From NCBI GenBank assembly GCA_963742865.1, contig CAVUNW010000072.1:1-64000 (forward strand): 64,000 nucleotides of DNA, written 5' to 3'. This DNA comes from Bog-532 sp963742865 (GTDB lineage Bacteria; Actinomycetota; Actinomycetes; Streptosporangiales; Streptosporangiaceae). Each line of letters opens with the position of its first letter. Within the stretch, counting starts at the first letter, position 1. The notes beneath the pieces were generated by a model that saw nothing but the letters and a program-made list of their open reading frames with translations, ran no database searches and was not told the DNA's origin. Position numbers and translations under genes: made by a program. This document shows, piece after piece, positions 26,842-35,732 of this stretch.

Positions 26842-28215
26842 ATGAACGAAAATAGCGATCTCCTTCCCAATCTCGCCGCCCAAGAAGACGCTTTCGAGGT
26901 ACAACTGCGCGGTTACAGCCGAAGGCAGGTAGACGAGTTCGTCGCCCGCTGCCGCAGCCAGGTTCGTGAGCTAGAGGAACGGCTGGGCCGCGCTCTTGAC
27001 GATGGCGAGCAGCACCGTCAGGAGATCAAGGCACTTCGCCAGCAGGCCCTGGGCAACAGGCCCGCCCACGAGGAAGTCAGCGAGCGGATCTCCCAGATCC
27101 TCAAGCTTGCCGACGACGAGGCCAAGGCGCAGAAGACCCGCGCCGACGACGACATAAAGAAGCAGTTGTCGGAGGCACAGCAGGAAGCCGACCGGACCAA
27201 GAAGGAAGCCCGGGATCAGGCCGAGCACATGCTCACCGCCGCCCAGGAACAGGCCGAGCGGGCAATTTCCACGGCGCGCGCGGAAGCGGAGAAGACCCGC
27301 AACGCGGCCCGCACGGAAGCCGATCACGCCACGGCGGACGCGCGCAAGAAGGCAGACAGCGTGCTCTCGAACGCCAAGGCACAGGCCAAGCAGACGCTGG
27401 ACGAGGCCACGGCGCGCGCCACGGCCATCCATGACGGCGCAGAGCGCCGGCTCAACCTGCTGAGCACGCGGCACGGGGAAACGATCCGCCGGCTCACCGA
27501 AATCCTGGACGGCGTTTCGGGCCTCGTAGCGGCCGAGACATCACGTCTTTCGCTCGAGGACGAGGTGGATCAGAACGTCGCCAAGGCCATCGCGCAGAAG
27601 GCGGCTGAAAGCGCGGGCGCCGACCCGGCGAGCCCGAACGGCGGCACGGGCACCGCGGCGCGGAGTTCCGGCCCCGGGACCCCGGTCACCGACCAGCGCG
27701 GCATCCCCGGGAACCAGATTCCCGGTCAGGGCGCACCGCGCCCGGCCAATGGAGCGCGCGGGGAGAACTCTCCCGCAGGTCCCGGCCGCCCCGCCACCGC
27801 GATGCCGCCCGCCGCGGCCCACGCCGTGCCGCTGCCTCCCGCGGGGCCGGGCAGCCAGCCGGGTGCGCCCGGCAAGCCGGGCCCGGATCCGATTCACCCC
27901 GGCCGGGGAGCGCACGAGGCTCCCCGGGGCGGCGCACACGTCGCCCCGCGCGGGGCCAGGCCGCCTGCACCGGGAGCAAATGCGCCGGGTGGCCCGGGCG
28001 CGGCCGCCGGCGAGAGGGCACCGGACCCGTCCCGCGCGGCTGGCCCGGGTCCCGAGGTCCAGGGGGCGGCCGGGCGCCGGCGGGCTCCGGACGACCTCAC
28101 GGGGAACCGGCGGCCGGGGACCGGCTCCCAGGCCGACGGCAGCCTCACCGGCAGCATCGACTCGGACGAGGTAGCGGAAGGCGTTCGCATCGTCCGGGAG
28201 CAGCGGCAGCACTAG
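26842..28215 (+). CDS. DivIVA-like coiled-coil cytoskeletal protein
   Basis: A 457-residue protein. Residues 15-60 form a DivIVA N-terminal domain (FEVQLRGYSRRQVDEFVARC). About residues 60-235 are a long coiled coil with repeating charged AEAEKTRNAARTEADHA units, as in FilP/Scy-type proteins and the actinomycete proteins often mislabelled cellulose-binding. A conserved RRLNLLSTRHGETIRRLTEIL segment follows. The last 200 residues are Pro/Gly/Ala-rich and disordered. Such proteins organise polar growth or the cell envelope. Confidence 0.85.
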   Translation: MNENSDLLPNLAAQEDAFEVQLRGYSRRQVDEFVARCRSQVRELEERLGRALDDGEQHRQEIKALRQQALGNRPAHEEVSERISQILKLADDEAKAQKTRADDDIKKQLSEAQQEADRTKKEARDQAEHMLTAAQEQAERAISTARAEAEKTRNAARTEADHATADARKKADSVLSNAKAQAKQTLDEATARATAIHDGAERRLNLLSTRHGETIRRLTEILDGVSGLVAAETSRLSLEDEVDQNVAKAIAQKAAESAGADPASPNGGTGTAARSSGPGTPVTDQRGIPGNQIPGQGAPRPANGARGENSPAGPGRPATAMPPAAAHAVPLPPAGPGSQPGAPGKPGPDPIHPGRGAHEAPRGGAHVAPRGARPPAPGANAPGGPGAAAGERAPDPSRAAGPGPEVQGAAGRRRAPDDLTGNRRPGTGSQADGSLTGSIDSDEVAEGVRIVREQRQH

Positions 28216-28229
28216 GCATAACGCCCGGC

Positions 28230-28261
28230 AGGGTTCTGGCCGGAATTCCGGCCAGAACCCT
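28230..28261. terminator. Perfect 32-bp palindrome between convergent genes
   Basis: AGGGTTCTGGCCGGAA is followed at once by its exact reverse complement (16-bp arms, no spacer). It lies 14 bp after the coiled-coil gene and downstream of the convergent ppx gene, so it would serve as a two-way terminator. Confidence 0.85.
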
Positions 28262-28349
28262 GTCCGTGTGACCCGGTTTTGTCATGTGACCGGCCTTCTG
28301 CCGGCGCCCGGCCCGTTACCCGGGTACCCGGCCATTCACCGCTGGCCCG

Positions 28350-29276
28350 TTACGCGAGCGTGTCGAGACGGCGGAGAATCACGCCTTCCCGCAGTGCCCA
28401 CGGGCAGATCACCAGTTCGGGAACGCCGAACAGGTCCATCGCGGCGTCGGCCAGGATGGCTCCCGCGGACAGCTGCGGGGCCCGGTTCGCCGATACACCC
28501 TGCAGCCTGACCCGTTCCGCCAGTGTCATCGTGGGGAGCCGGGCCGCCCACGTGGCCGCGTCCGCACTGCGCAGCACGCGCCGGGCGTAAAACCCCTCGC
28601 TGGACGGCGCTGCGCCTGCGATCCTGGCCAGCTGCCGGAACGTCTTCGAGGTGGCGACCGCACGATCCGGCCGGCCATAGCGCATGACGCCGCCGATGGT
28701 CCTGGCTATCTCGGTGCGCACGTGCTTACGGAGGTCCCGCGTCTGCGCGACGGTCGGCGGGTCCGCCCGGAGCCAGTCCCGGGTCAGCCGGCCCGCGCCG
28801 AGCGGCAGGGAGACCGCGACATCCGGATCCTCGTCCACACCGGACGCGATCTCCAGGGATCCGCCGCCGATATCCAGGAGCAGGAGCCGTCCCGACGACC
28901 AGCCGAACCAGCGGCGCGCGGCCAGAAACGTCAGGCGCGCCTCCTCCTCCCCCGCCAGCACCGTGATCCGGACGCCCGTCTGCTTCGTGATCCGGGTGAG
29001 CACGGCGTCCCCGTTGACGGCGTCCCGCACCGCGGACGTGGCGAATCCGATGAAGTCCTCGACGCCCTTGTCCTCTGCGATCCGGATGGCCTCGGCCACG
29101 AACGCACCCAGCAGATCCTCGGCCTTCGCGGAGAGCCGGCCGCCGTCTTCCAGATGGTCGGCGAGGTGAAGGTCGGCCTTATGCGAGAACGCCGGGAGGG
29201 GGCGCGCGCCCGGGTAAGCATCCACGACAAGCAGGTGAACGGTATTGGAACCCACATCGAGCACCCCAAGTCGCAT
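28350..29276 (-). CDS. Ppx/GppA-family phosphatase
   Basis: A 308-residue protein of the ASKHA superfamily. Phosphate-1 loop GVLDVGSNTVHLLVVDA, FATSAVRDAVNG, VLAGEEEARLTF, and the phosphate-2 loop LLLDIGGGSLEI are all present. Length matches the short actinomycete exopolyphosphatases (Ppx1 type) that hydrolyse polyphosphate or pppGpp. The helical C-terminal domain of the long forms is absent. It is convergent with the coiled-coil gene across the palindrome. Confidence 0.9.
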   Translation of the reverse strand: MRLGVLDVGSNTVHLLVVDAYPGARPLPAFSHKADLHLADHLEDGGRLSAKAEDLLGAFVAEAIRIAEDKGVEDFIGFATSAVRDAVNGDAVLTRITKQTGVRITVLAGEEEARLTFLAARRWFGWSSGRLLLLDIGGGSLEIASGVDEDPDVAVSLPLGAGRLTRDWLRADPPTVAQTRDLRKHVRTEIARTIGGVMRYGRPDRAVATSKTFRQLARIAGAAPSSEGFYARRVLRSADAATWAARLPTMTLAERVRLQGVSANRAPQLSAGAILADAAMDLFGVPELVICPWALREGVILRRLDTLA

Positions 29277-29381
29277 ACATCGACGCTACTAACTCCGTAG
29301 TCGGCTGGCTTAGCCGGACCAGCTAAAGGCCCCGAAGTTACCCCGGAATCACATCCTTCCCGTTATGCCCGGCTCGTCAGC

Positions 29382-29450
29382 GCCGCCCGGACTGGGCCGC
29401 CCGGACTGGGCCGCCCGGACTGGGCGCCCGGACGGGCCGCCCGGACCGGA
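29382..29450. repeat. 14-bp tandem array
   Basis: GCCGCCCGGACTGG occurs three times exactly (29382-29423), followed by a 12-bp and a 14-bp variant (GCGCCCGGACGG, GCCGCCCGGACCGG). It lies in the gap between ppx and the next gene. Other arrays of the same period but different sequence lie at 39144, 42517, 47620 and 51044. Confidence 0.85.
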
Positions 29451-29517
29451 CGGCCATTTGCGGCGAATCAGCGTTAGTCTGCGCACGAGCGGCCGCTCAT
29501 ACTCCATCCTTAACCGA

Positions 29518-30380
29518 ATGGACCGCCCGGCAGATATAACGCTGCCCGGCACGGAACGGGCGGGCGGCGCTGATGCGCCCGCGCCGGATCGTTCCGGGCC
29601 GGCCATATGGCCGGAGAGCGCGGCCGGGCCCGCTCATGGCGCGGAGCCAGGCCGCAAACCTGATCTCGCCGCGGCCGTGGCTGCCGCGCAACGAGGGGAC
29701 GAGCACGCCTGACCACCCAGCTGACCGCGCTGTGCACGGAGGCGGCCAGGCAGATCGCGGCGCCGAACAGCGGCACGGCCGGATCATCCCTCAGCGTCAC
29801 CCGCCTGGAGCAGGCTCTGGCCAGTCCCGCCGTGGCCGGGGTCCTGACCAGCCCGGCGTTCACGCCCCTCACGGCGGTCGCCGGAGGGGCGGCAGGTGTG
29901 CCGGACTATTGCGCGATCCTGCTGGGCTTGCCGCAATTGCCCGCGCCCGGCCTGGTGTCCAGCCTGCCGGTGACCGCACTCGCCCGGGTGCCGGTCGCGG
30001 TGCTCGGCCACCTGAGCGTGCCGGTCCTGTCCGAACTGCCCCCATCGGTGCTGGCGACCCTGCCCGCATCGGTGCTGGCCAAGCTCCCGCCTTCGGTCCT
30101 GGCCGGGCTGCCTGCTCCGGTGCTGGCCACCCTGCCCCCGTCGGTCCTGGCGAAGCTGCCGCCCTCCGTGCTGGCCACCCGCCCCCTCCGTCCTCGCTCC
30201 CGCCGTCGGTCCTGGCCCAAGCTGCCGCCCTCGGTCCTGGCCACGCTCCCGCCGTCGGTGCTGTCCCAGCTCCCATCCTCGGTACTCGCCAAGCTGCCGC
30301 CGTCGGTGCTGTCCCGGCTCCCGTCCTCGGTGCAGTCCAGCCTGCCGTCCTCGGTGCAGTCAGAGCTGGGCCTGGGCTAA
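29518..30380 (+). CDS. Octapeptide-repeat protein of unknown function, frameshifted
   Basis: I do not recognise the family. A frame from ATG 29518 (MDRPADITLP) reaches DLAAAVAAAQRGDEHA and a TGA at 29710; one added C (GCC to GCCC) would continue into LTTQLTALCTEAARQIAAPN and the following open frame to 30380. From about 30010 the protein is about 14 copies of an eight-residue unit, LPPSVLA(K/T), with variants LPASVLAK, LPAPVLAT, LPSSVLAK, LPSSVQSE. Between 30180 and 30225 two opposite indels put some 15 residues out of frame. The ending QSELGLG closes the array. Pro-Pro plus Leu at fixed spacing suggests a regular helical-turn or solenoid surface; no signal peptide is evident. Confidence 0.55.
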
Positions 30381-30411
30381 CGAGCCGGGGCTGGGCTAAG
30401 TTGTACTGGCC

Positions 30412-31875
30412 ATGGACGTGGGTAACGGTGACGCGAAGTTCCTGACCGCGGAACACAACGGCGGGGTTTCCTACTGGTGGCGTGCCCGGGGCGGCTTCCC
30501 GCCACGGCGGCCGTCCCTGCCCGGTCCGGTCACCGCCGACGTGTGCATCGTCGGTGCCGGGTACACCGGGCTGTGGACCGCCTATTACCTGAAGCAGGCA
30601 GAGCCGTCCCTGCGGATCGTCGTCCTGGAAGCCGCCTTCGCCGGATTCGGCGCGTCCGGCCGTAACGGCGGCTGGCTGACGAGCGCGCTGCCTGGCTCGC
30701 GGGAGCGTTACGCGCGGGGACCGGGCGGCCGGAGCGCCGTGCTCGACCTGCAGCGCCAGCTCCGGGCGACGGTCGACGAGGTCGCACGGGTCTGCGAGGC
30801 GGAGGGCATCGACGCCGATCTGGTCAAGGGCGGCGAGCTGGCCGTGGCGACCACGCTCGCTCAGCAGGAGCGCCTGCGCGCGGAGCTGGGCGCCGACCGG
30901 GAGTGGGGGCTGGGCGAGGAAGACGTCCGCTACCTCGGGGCGGACGAGCTGGCCGGACGCGTCCGCATCACCGGAGGGCTCGGCGCTCTCTACTCTCCGC
31001 ACTGTGCGCGCATCCAGCCGGCCAAGCTCGTTACGGGCCTCGCGCGTGCGGTCGAGCAGGCCGGCGTCGACATCTACGAAGCGACCCCGGTGACCAGGAT
31101 CGTCCCGCGGCCGGCCGCGCGGGGGACGGACGGCGCACGCGCCGCCATGCCCCGGGCGTGCACGGTATTCGGTGATGTCACGGCGCGGTTCGTGCTGCGC
31201 GCTACGGAGGGCTTCACCGCCCGCCTGCCGGGCCAGCGCCGCACCCTGCTGCCGATGAACAGCTCGATGATCGTGACCGAGCCGCTGGATGACGACGCCT
31301 GGCGGGAGATCGGCTGGACCGGACGGGAGACCATCGGGGACAGCGCGCACGTGTACATGTACGCCCAGCGGACCGCCGACGGCCGGATCGCGATCGGCGG
31401 GCGCGGCGTTCCCTACCGGTTCGGTTCCGGCGTCGACCACCGCGGCGCGACCCAGCCCGCGGCCATCGAGACCCTGGGGCATGTCCTGCGGGCGCTGTTC
31501 CCGGCGGCCGCACGGTCCAGGATTGATCACGCCTGGTGCGGAGTCCTGGGCGTGCCCCGCGACTGGTGCGCCACGGTCACCGCCGATCCGGCGTCCGGGC
31601 TGGGCTGGGCTGGAGGATATACCGGCCACGGGGTCGCCGCCGCCAACCTGGCCGGGCACACACTCGCCGACCTGGTCACGGGGCGCAGTACCGAGCGGAC
31701 CGCACTGCCCTGGGTGGGCCACCGCGCCCATCGCTGGGAACCGGAACCGCTGCGCTGGGCCGGTGTCCATAGCCTCTACGCGCTGTACCGGGCGGCCGAC
31801 CACGCCGAGGGAGGCGGCTCGGCCCGGACATCCCCGCTGGCCCGCATCGGGGACCGGATCTCCGGCATTCCCTAA
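30412..31875 (+). CDS. FAD-dependent amine/amino-acid oxidase (DAO family)
   Basis: A 487-residue flavoprotein. The dinucleotide loop is ADVCIVGAGYTGLWTAYYL, followed by the acidic end VVLEAAFAGFGASGRNGGWL, typical of the glycine/D-amino-acid oxidase family with covalent or tight FAD. GWAGGYTGHGVAAANLAGHTLADL near the C-terminus is the second FAD contact. Related actinomycete proteins are annotated gamma-glutamylputrescine-oxidase-like. The substrate cannot be read from the sequence. It begins 31 bp after the repeat-protein gene, possibly co-transcribed. Confidence 0.85.
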   Translation: MDVGNGDAKFLTAEHNGGVSYWWRARGGFPPRRPSLPGPVTADVCIVGAGYTGLWTAYYLKQAEPSLRIVVLEAAFAGFGASGRNGGWLTSALPGSRERYARGPGGRSAVLDLQRQLRATVDEVARVCEAEGIDADLVKGGELAVATTLAQQERLRAELGADREWGLGEEDVRYLGADELAGRVRITGGLGALYSPHCARIQPAKLVTGLARAVEQAGVDIYEATPVTRIVPRPAARGTDGARAAMPRACTVFGDVTARFVLRATEGFTARLPGQRRTLLPMNSSMIVTEPLDDDAWREIGWTGRETIGDSAHVYMYAQRTADGRIAIGGRGVPYRFGSGVDHRGATQPAAIETLGHVLRALFPAAARSRIDHAWCGVLGVPRDWCATVTADPASGLGWAGGYTGHGVAAANLAGHTLADLVTGRSTERTALPWVGHRAHRWEPEPLRWAGVHSLYALYRAADHAEGGGSARTSPLARIGDRISGIP

Positions 31876-31918
31876 CGGCGGCGCGGCCCACTCAGGCGGC
31901 GCCGTCAGGGGGCGCCGC

Positions 31919-32143
31919 TCAGGTTAGGCCGAGGCCCGCCTCGGCCGCCTGCATCAGGCGATCCAGCTCCGCCGGGTCCGCGGCCCCGACGAAGTGCCCG
32001 GGACGCGACGTGAACAGGGGGAAGGCCCAGAACATCTGGCTGTACCCGCCATACATGATCATCCAGTCGGGATGCCGCCGGCGGAGGTTTTCGACCATCT
32101 GGCGGTACCGCTGGCCGGCTTCGCCGCGGTCCGCATCGGTCAC
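31919..32143 (-). CDS. Small hypothetical protein
   Basis: A 74-residue protein with an aromatic-rich middle (PDWMIMYGGYSQMFWAFPLF) and the tail AADPAELDRLMQAAEAGLGL. It is convergent with the oxidase and lies downstream of the AraC-type gene on the same strand. No family recognised; composition is protein-like. Confidence 0.55.
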   Translation of the reverse strand: MTDADRGEAGQRYRQMVENLRRRHPDWMIMYGGYSQMFWAFPLFTSRPGHFVGAADPAELDRLMQAAEAGLGLT

Positions 32144-32200
32144 GGCCGTCCGCCCTTCCTGCCCGGAGATCCGGCGATGCCCGCCGTGGCCGCGCTCATG

Positions 32201-33061
32201 CTATGGCTTCGCCCCGGGGATTTGAGGTGTTGTTGCGGGATGCGTGACATAACGGGCGGGCGGAACACCGATCGTCGCGGTGAAGTCGCGGGTGAGATGC
32301 GCCTGGTCTGCGTAGCCCAGGTCAGCAGCCAACGAAGCCCAGTCGACCTGACCGCCGCGCTCGGCCCGGACCGCCGCCTCCTGCAGCCGGGCCCGGCGCA
32401 TGACCCACTTGGGGCTGACGCCGACGTAGTCGGTGAAGAGCCGCTGCAGCCGCCGCACCGGCAGGCCCAGGGCTGCCGCCAGGTCACCTACCCGGCACAG
32501 CGAGGTATCGGCGGTGATCCGGGCCACCATGGTGGCCACCTGCTCGGCCACCGGATCATGGGCGGGGCGGGCCGAGCCGAGCAGTTTCTCCGCGTGCGCC
32601 ACCATTGTGACGTCGTCCGGGGCCCCCATAATGGCCTGCCGTGCCCCTTCGGCGGCCGGCCCGAACAGCCGCACGGCGGGTACGGTCCGGTCATTGAGGC
32701 TGCTCACCGGACCGTCCCAGAACGGGCGGAAGCCGCCCGCCCTGAACCGCACGCCGAGCGCGGTGCCCTGGCCCTCGATCCGGCGGACGAAAAGCTTGCG
32801 GTCCACCCCATAGATGGCCGCACCCGCCTGCTCAAAGGCCAGGTTGACGTTCGGATGCGGCAGGATCGTCTGCTCGTGCGGTGGCCTGCCCCGCAGGTCC
32901 CAGCGGAGAATCCAGTAAAAGTCGACGAACGGCGCCATCGCGGCCGACGGCTCATGGCGGGTGAGGGTGAAGCGGGTAGCCGCCACCTTCTGGTGCAGGA
33001 CGCCGCGGCCCAGCGCGCTATCCGCCGTCTCCTTCGCCGGGCCGGCCACGCCACCTGCCAT
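32201..33061 (-). CDS. AraC-family transcriptional regulator
   Basis: A 286-residue regulator. The N-terminal half (FTLTRHEPSAAMAPFVDFYW, LPHPNVNLAFE) is the DUF6597-type sensing domain; the C-terminal AraC domain has LGLPVRRLQRLFTDYVGVSPKWVMRRARLQEA and WASLAADLGYADQAHLTRDF. ATG 33061 after GGTGGG is preferred to an upstream TTG. It is divergent from the TIGR03086 gene and probably regulates it. Confidence 0.85.
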   Translation of the reverse strand: MAGGVAGPAKETADSALGRGVLHQKVAATRFTLTRHEPSAAMAPFVDFYWILRWDLRGRPPHEQTILPHPNVNLAFEQAGAAIYGVDRKLFVRRIEGQGTALGVRFRAGGFRPFWDGPVSSLNDRTVPAVRLFGPAAEGARQAIMGAPDDVTMVAHAEKLLGSARPAHDPVAEQVATMVARITADTSLCRVGDLAAALGLPVRRLQRLFTDYVGVSPKWVMRRARLQEAAVRAERGGQVDWASLAADLGYADQAHLTRDFTATIGVPPARYVTHPATTPQIPGAKP

Positions 33062-33165
33062 CCCACCAGGATAAGCGTCGCATTTCTTCAAGACGGGCCG
33101 CTGCGGCCGTCGTAGCTTCGGCTGGGTGCCAGGCGAAAGGGCCTGGCAGCCGAGAGGAGGAACCA

Positions 33166-33747
33166 GTGACCCGGCATGAAGAGATGGCGGCCGCCGCCGC
33201 AGAAGCCGCCCGGGTGGTCGGCGGCGTGCGAGCGGACCAGTTCACCGCGCCCACACCGTGCGCGGACTGGGACGTGCACGCCCTGCTGAACCACACGATT
33301 CTCTGGACGGCGTTTTCGGCGGAACGCCGCGCGCGGGACGAGCCGCTCCCGGACGACCTGATGAACCGGGATTTCGCGGCCGAGCCCGGCTTCGCGGCCA
33401 CGTACGCGGCCCAGATCGACAAGGCCGTCGCGGCCTGGTCGGATCCGGCGGCCTGGGCCCGTGACCTGAATGTCATGGGGTCCCCCACGCCCGCCGCGGA
33501 CATCGCGGCCCTGCTGCTCGCCGAAATGGTCCTGCACGGCTGGGACATCGCCCGGGCCAGCGGCCAGCAGTACTCGGGTACGGACGCCGTCGTCACCGCC
33601 ACGGCGGCGGCGGTGGACGCCAGCGCCGGGATGTTCCGCCAGTACGGCGGGTTCGCCGCACCGGTTCCGCTGGCCGGGCCGGCCTCGGCCCTGGACCGTG
33701 TGCTCGCCGCATCCGGCCGGAACCCGCTCTGGACGCCCGGGACCTGA
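33166..33747 (+). CDS. TIGR03086-family (mycothiol-dependent isomerase-like) protein
   Basis: A 193-residue DinB/MDMPI-fold protein with TPCADWDVHALLNHTI and LLLAEMVLHGWDIARASGQ. These place two histidines and an acidic residue for a metal site as in mycothiol-dependent maleylpyruvate isomerase relatives. The GTG start follows GAGGAGGAACCA. The substrate is unknown; the family fits a mycothiol-producing host. Confidence 0.88.
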   Translation: MTRHEEMAAAAAEAARVVGGVRADQFTAPTPCADWDVHALLNHTILWTAFSAERRARDEPLPDDLMNRDFAAEPGFAATYAAQIDKAVAAWSDPAAWARDLNVMGSPTPAADIAALLLAEMVLHGWDIARASGQQYSGTDAVVTATAAAVDASAGMFRQYGGFAAPVPLAGPASALDRVLAASGRNPLWTPGT

Positions 33748-33761
33748 CCGGATACGGCCAG

Positions 33762-35603
33762 CTAACCGCCGTTTCCGGCGTTACCTGGCCGCCCGCCGAC
33801 CGCCTCCGCGATGGCCCGGAGACCCGGATGGGTGCCGAGATCCTCGAGAAACACGGGCTTACCCTCAGCGTCCGCCAGCGGGATCCGCCAGTTCGGGTGC
33901 TCGTCCGTCGTCCCGGGCACGTTCTGCGGTTGCCGCTGGCCCACCGCATCGGGAAGCGATACCCCGATCAGGAGGGCCGGCGTCCGGGCCAGATAGGCGT
34001 ACAGGGCGGCCACCTGATCGGTGAGGGAGGGATCTCCGCCCGGCGGGAGCAGGCCCTCCTCGGTCAGCGCCGCCCGCCACGCCGATCGGGTCGAGTCCGC
34101 GTCGGCCTGCTCCTCGGCCACGGAACGGGTCAGCACCCCCAGGCCGGCCCGGAGGCCGACGTGCTCGCCGGTGAGGAACGCGGCGGCCGGCGGCATGTCG
34201 TGGGTGCCGACGGTCGCCAGGCTGCTGCGCCGCCATTCCCCCGGCGGCAGCGGGCTGCCGTCGCCGCGGCGCTCGAACCAGAGCATGGACGTGCCGAGCA
34301 CGCCGTGGCCGGCCAGGTACTCACGGATCCACGGGTCGATCGTGCCCAGGTCCTCCCCGATCGCCAGCACACCCGCCTCGATCGCGGCCCGCGCGAGGAC
34401 GCCCACGGTGGCCACCTGGTCGTAGCGGACGTAGGTGCCCTGATCCGGGGGCTTACCTGGGGGGACCCACCACAGCCGGAACAGGCCCATCACATGATCG
34501 ATCCGGAGCGCCCCGGCGTGCCGCACCGCCGCCGCGATCAGGTCGGCCAGGGGCCGGTAACCCTGCTCGGCCATCCGCTCGGGATGCCACGGCTGCGACC
34601 CCCAGTCCTGACCGCGCTGGTTGAACTCGTCAGGCGGCGCGCCCAAGGTCACTCCCGGGACGAACACATCCTGGTCAGACCACGCGTCCGCACCGCCGGG
34701 ATGCGCGCCCACCGCCAGGTCCTGGATGATCCCGATGTCCATGCCCGCGGCCCGCGCCGCGTCCTGCGCGGTGGCCAGCTGACCGTCGGCGAGCCACTGC
34801 AGCCAGGCATGGAAATCAGCCTCCCGCAGGAGCCGGGTGCGTTCCATGGCCACCGCCTCGGCACCGGGCCGGGCCAGCGATGACGGCCACGCCCGCCAGT
34901 CCGGGCCATGGACCTCGGCCAGCACGCACCACGTGGCCCAGTCCGTCAGTGCCTGGCCCTCACGTTCACGGTAGGCGTCGTACTCGGCGGCGCGCTGCGG
35001 GCTCAGCGGCACCTGGTGCAGGATCTTCAGCGCGGCTCGCTTCGCGGCCCAGACCGCGTCCCGGTCCAGCAGGGATCCGGCTTCGGTGGCCGCCTTCAGC
35101 GGCTTGGCCAGCGCCGCGATATGACCGCGCTCACGGTCGTCGAGGGCGGCGTACTCCGGGATGTCCTCGATCCTCAGATACAGCGGGCTGATGAACCGCC
35201 TGCTCATCGGCAGATAGGGGGATGTGCTCACCGGGGGCACCGGCTCCGCCGCGTGCAGCGGGTTGATCAGCACAAACCCGGCACCCAGCGCACGTGCGCT
35301 CCAGGACGCCAGGTCGGCCAGGTCGCGGAAGTCGCCATGCCCCCAGGACGATCGGGACCGGACCGCGTACAGCTGAACGGTCAGGCCCCAGGACCGGCCG
35401 CCCGGGACCGGCGCGGCCAGGGCGGCCAGATCCGCGCCGGCCGCCGGCGGCGGCACCGCCGGGGGATCGCCGAGCGCGGCCAGAATCGCCTCGATCGTCT
35501 CGGCCGACACCGTAACCTCGCGGTCCGGCGTCGCGTGGTAGGACATCGCCACTCCCCTGGCCTCGGCTGAGCGCATCAATTCCGGCGAATTCATGGTCCC
35601 CAT
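33762..35603 (-). CDS. malQ: 4-alpha-glucanotransferase (amylomaltase)
   Basis: A 613-residue GH77 enzyme. SWGLTVQLYAVRSRSSWGHG, FVLINPLHA and SPYLPMSRRFISPLYL open the barrel; IIQDLAVGAHPGGADAW and LRIDHVMGLFRLWWVP hold the nucleophile Asp; VLAIGEDLGTIDPWI holds the acid/base Glu; ATVGTHDMPPAAAFLTG holds the third carboxylate. It moves glucan segments in maltodextrin and glycogen metabolism. ATG 35603 (MGTMNSPEL) or 35594 is the start; the open frame further upstream is opposite other genes and is not used. Confidence 0.93.
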   Translation of the reverse strand: MGTMNSPELMRSAEARGVAMSYHATPDREVTVSAETIEAILAALGDPPAVPPPAAGADLAALAAPVPGGRSWGLTVQLYAVRSRSSWGHGDFRDLADLASWSARALGAGFVLINPLHAAEPVPPVSTSPYLPMSRRFISPLYLRIEDIPEYAALDDRERGHIAALAKPLKAATEAGSLLDRDAVWAAKRAALKILHQVPLSPQRAAEYDAYREREGQALTDWATWCVLAEVHGPDWRAWPSSLARPGAEAVAMERTRLLREADFHAWLQWLADGQLATAQDAARAAGMDIGIIQDLAVGAHPGGADAWSDQDVFVPGVTLGAPPDEFNQRGQDWGSQPWHPERMAEQGYRPLADLIAAAVRHAGALRIDHVMGLFRLWWVPPGKPPDQGTYVRYDQVATVGVLARAAIEAGVLAIGEDLGTIDPWIREYLAGHGVLGTSMLWFERRGDGSPLPPGEWRRSSLATVGTHDMPPAAAFLTGEHVGLRAGLGVLTRSVAEEQADADSTRSAWRAALTEEGLLPPGGDPSLTDQVAALYAYLARTPALLIGVSLPDAVGQRQPQNVPGTTDEHPNWRIPLADAEGKPVFLEDLGTHPGLRAIAEAVGGRPGNAGNGG

Positions 35604-35732
35604 CGTTCCAGGCCGGCCGATCCTGGCCGCATGACGGGGCCGTACCGGGCACCGATTGCCCGCCGCTGTGATGAGATTTGTTTGCTTTGCGCCATTCCGG
35701 GCATCCCCGGCGATGTCTAAGGGAGGTACACA

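Noticed and set aside
29869..31803. Long minus-strand frame opposite the octapeptide gene and the oxidase
   Set aside because: Spans the oxidase on the other strand and has low-complexity Pro/Arg/Ala composition.
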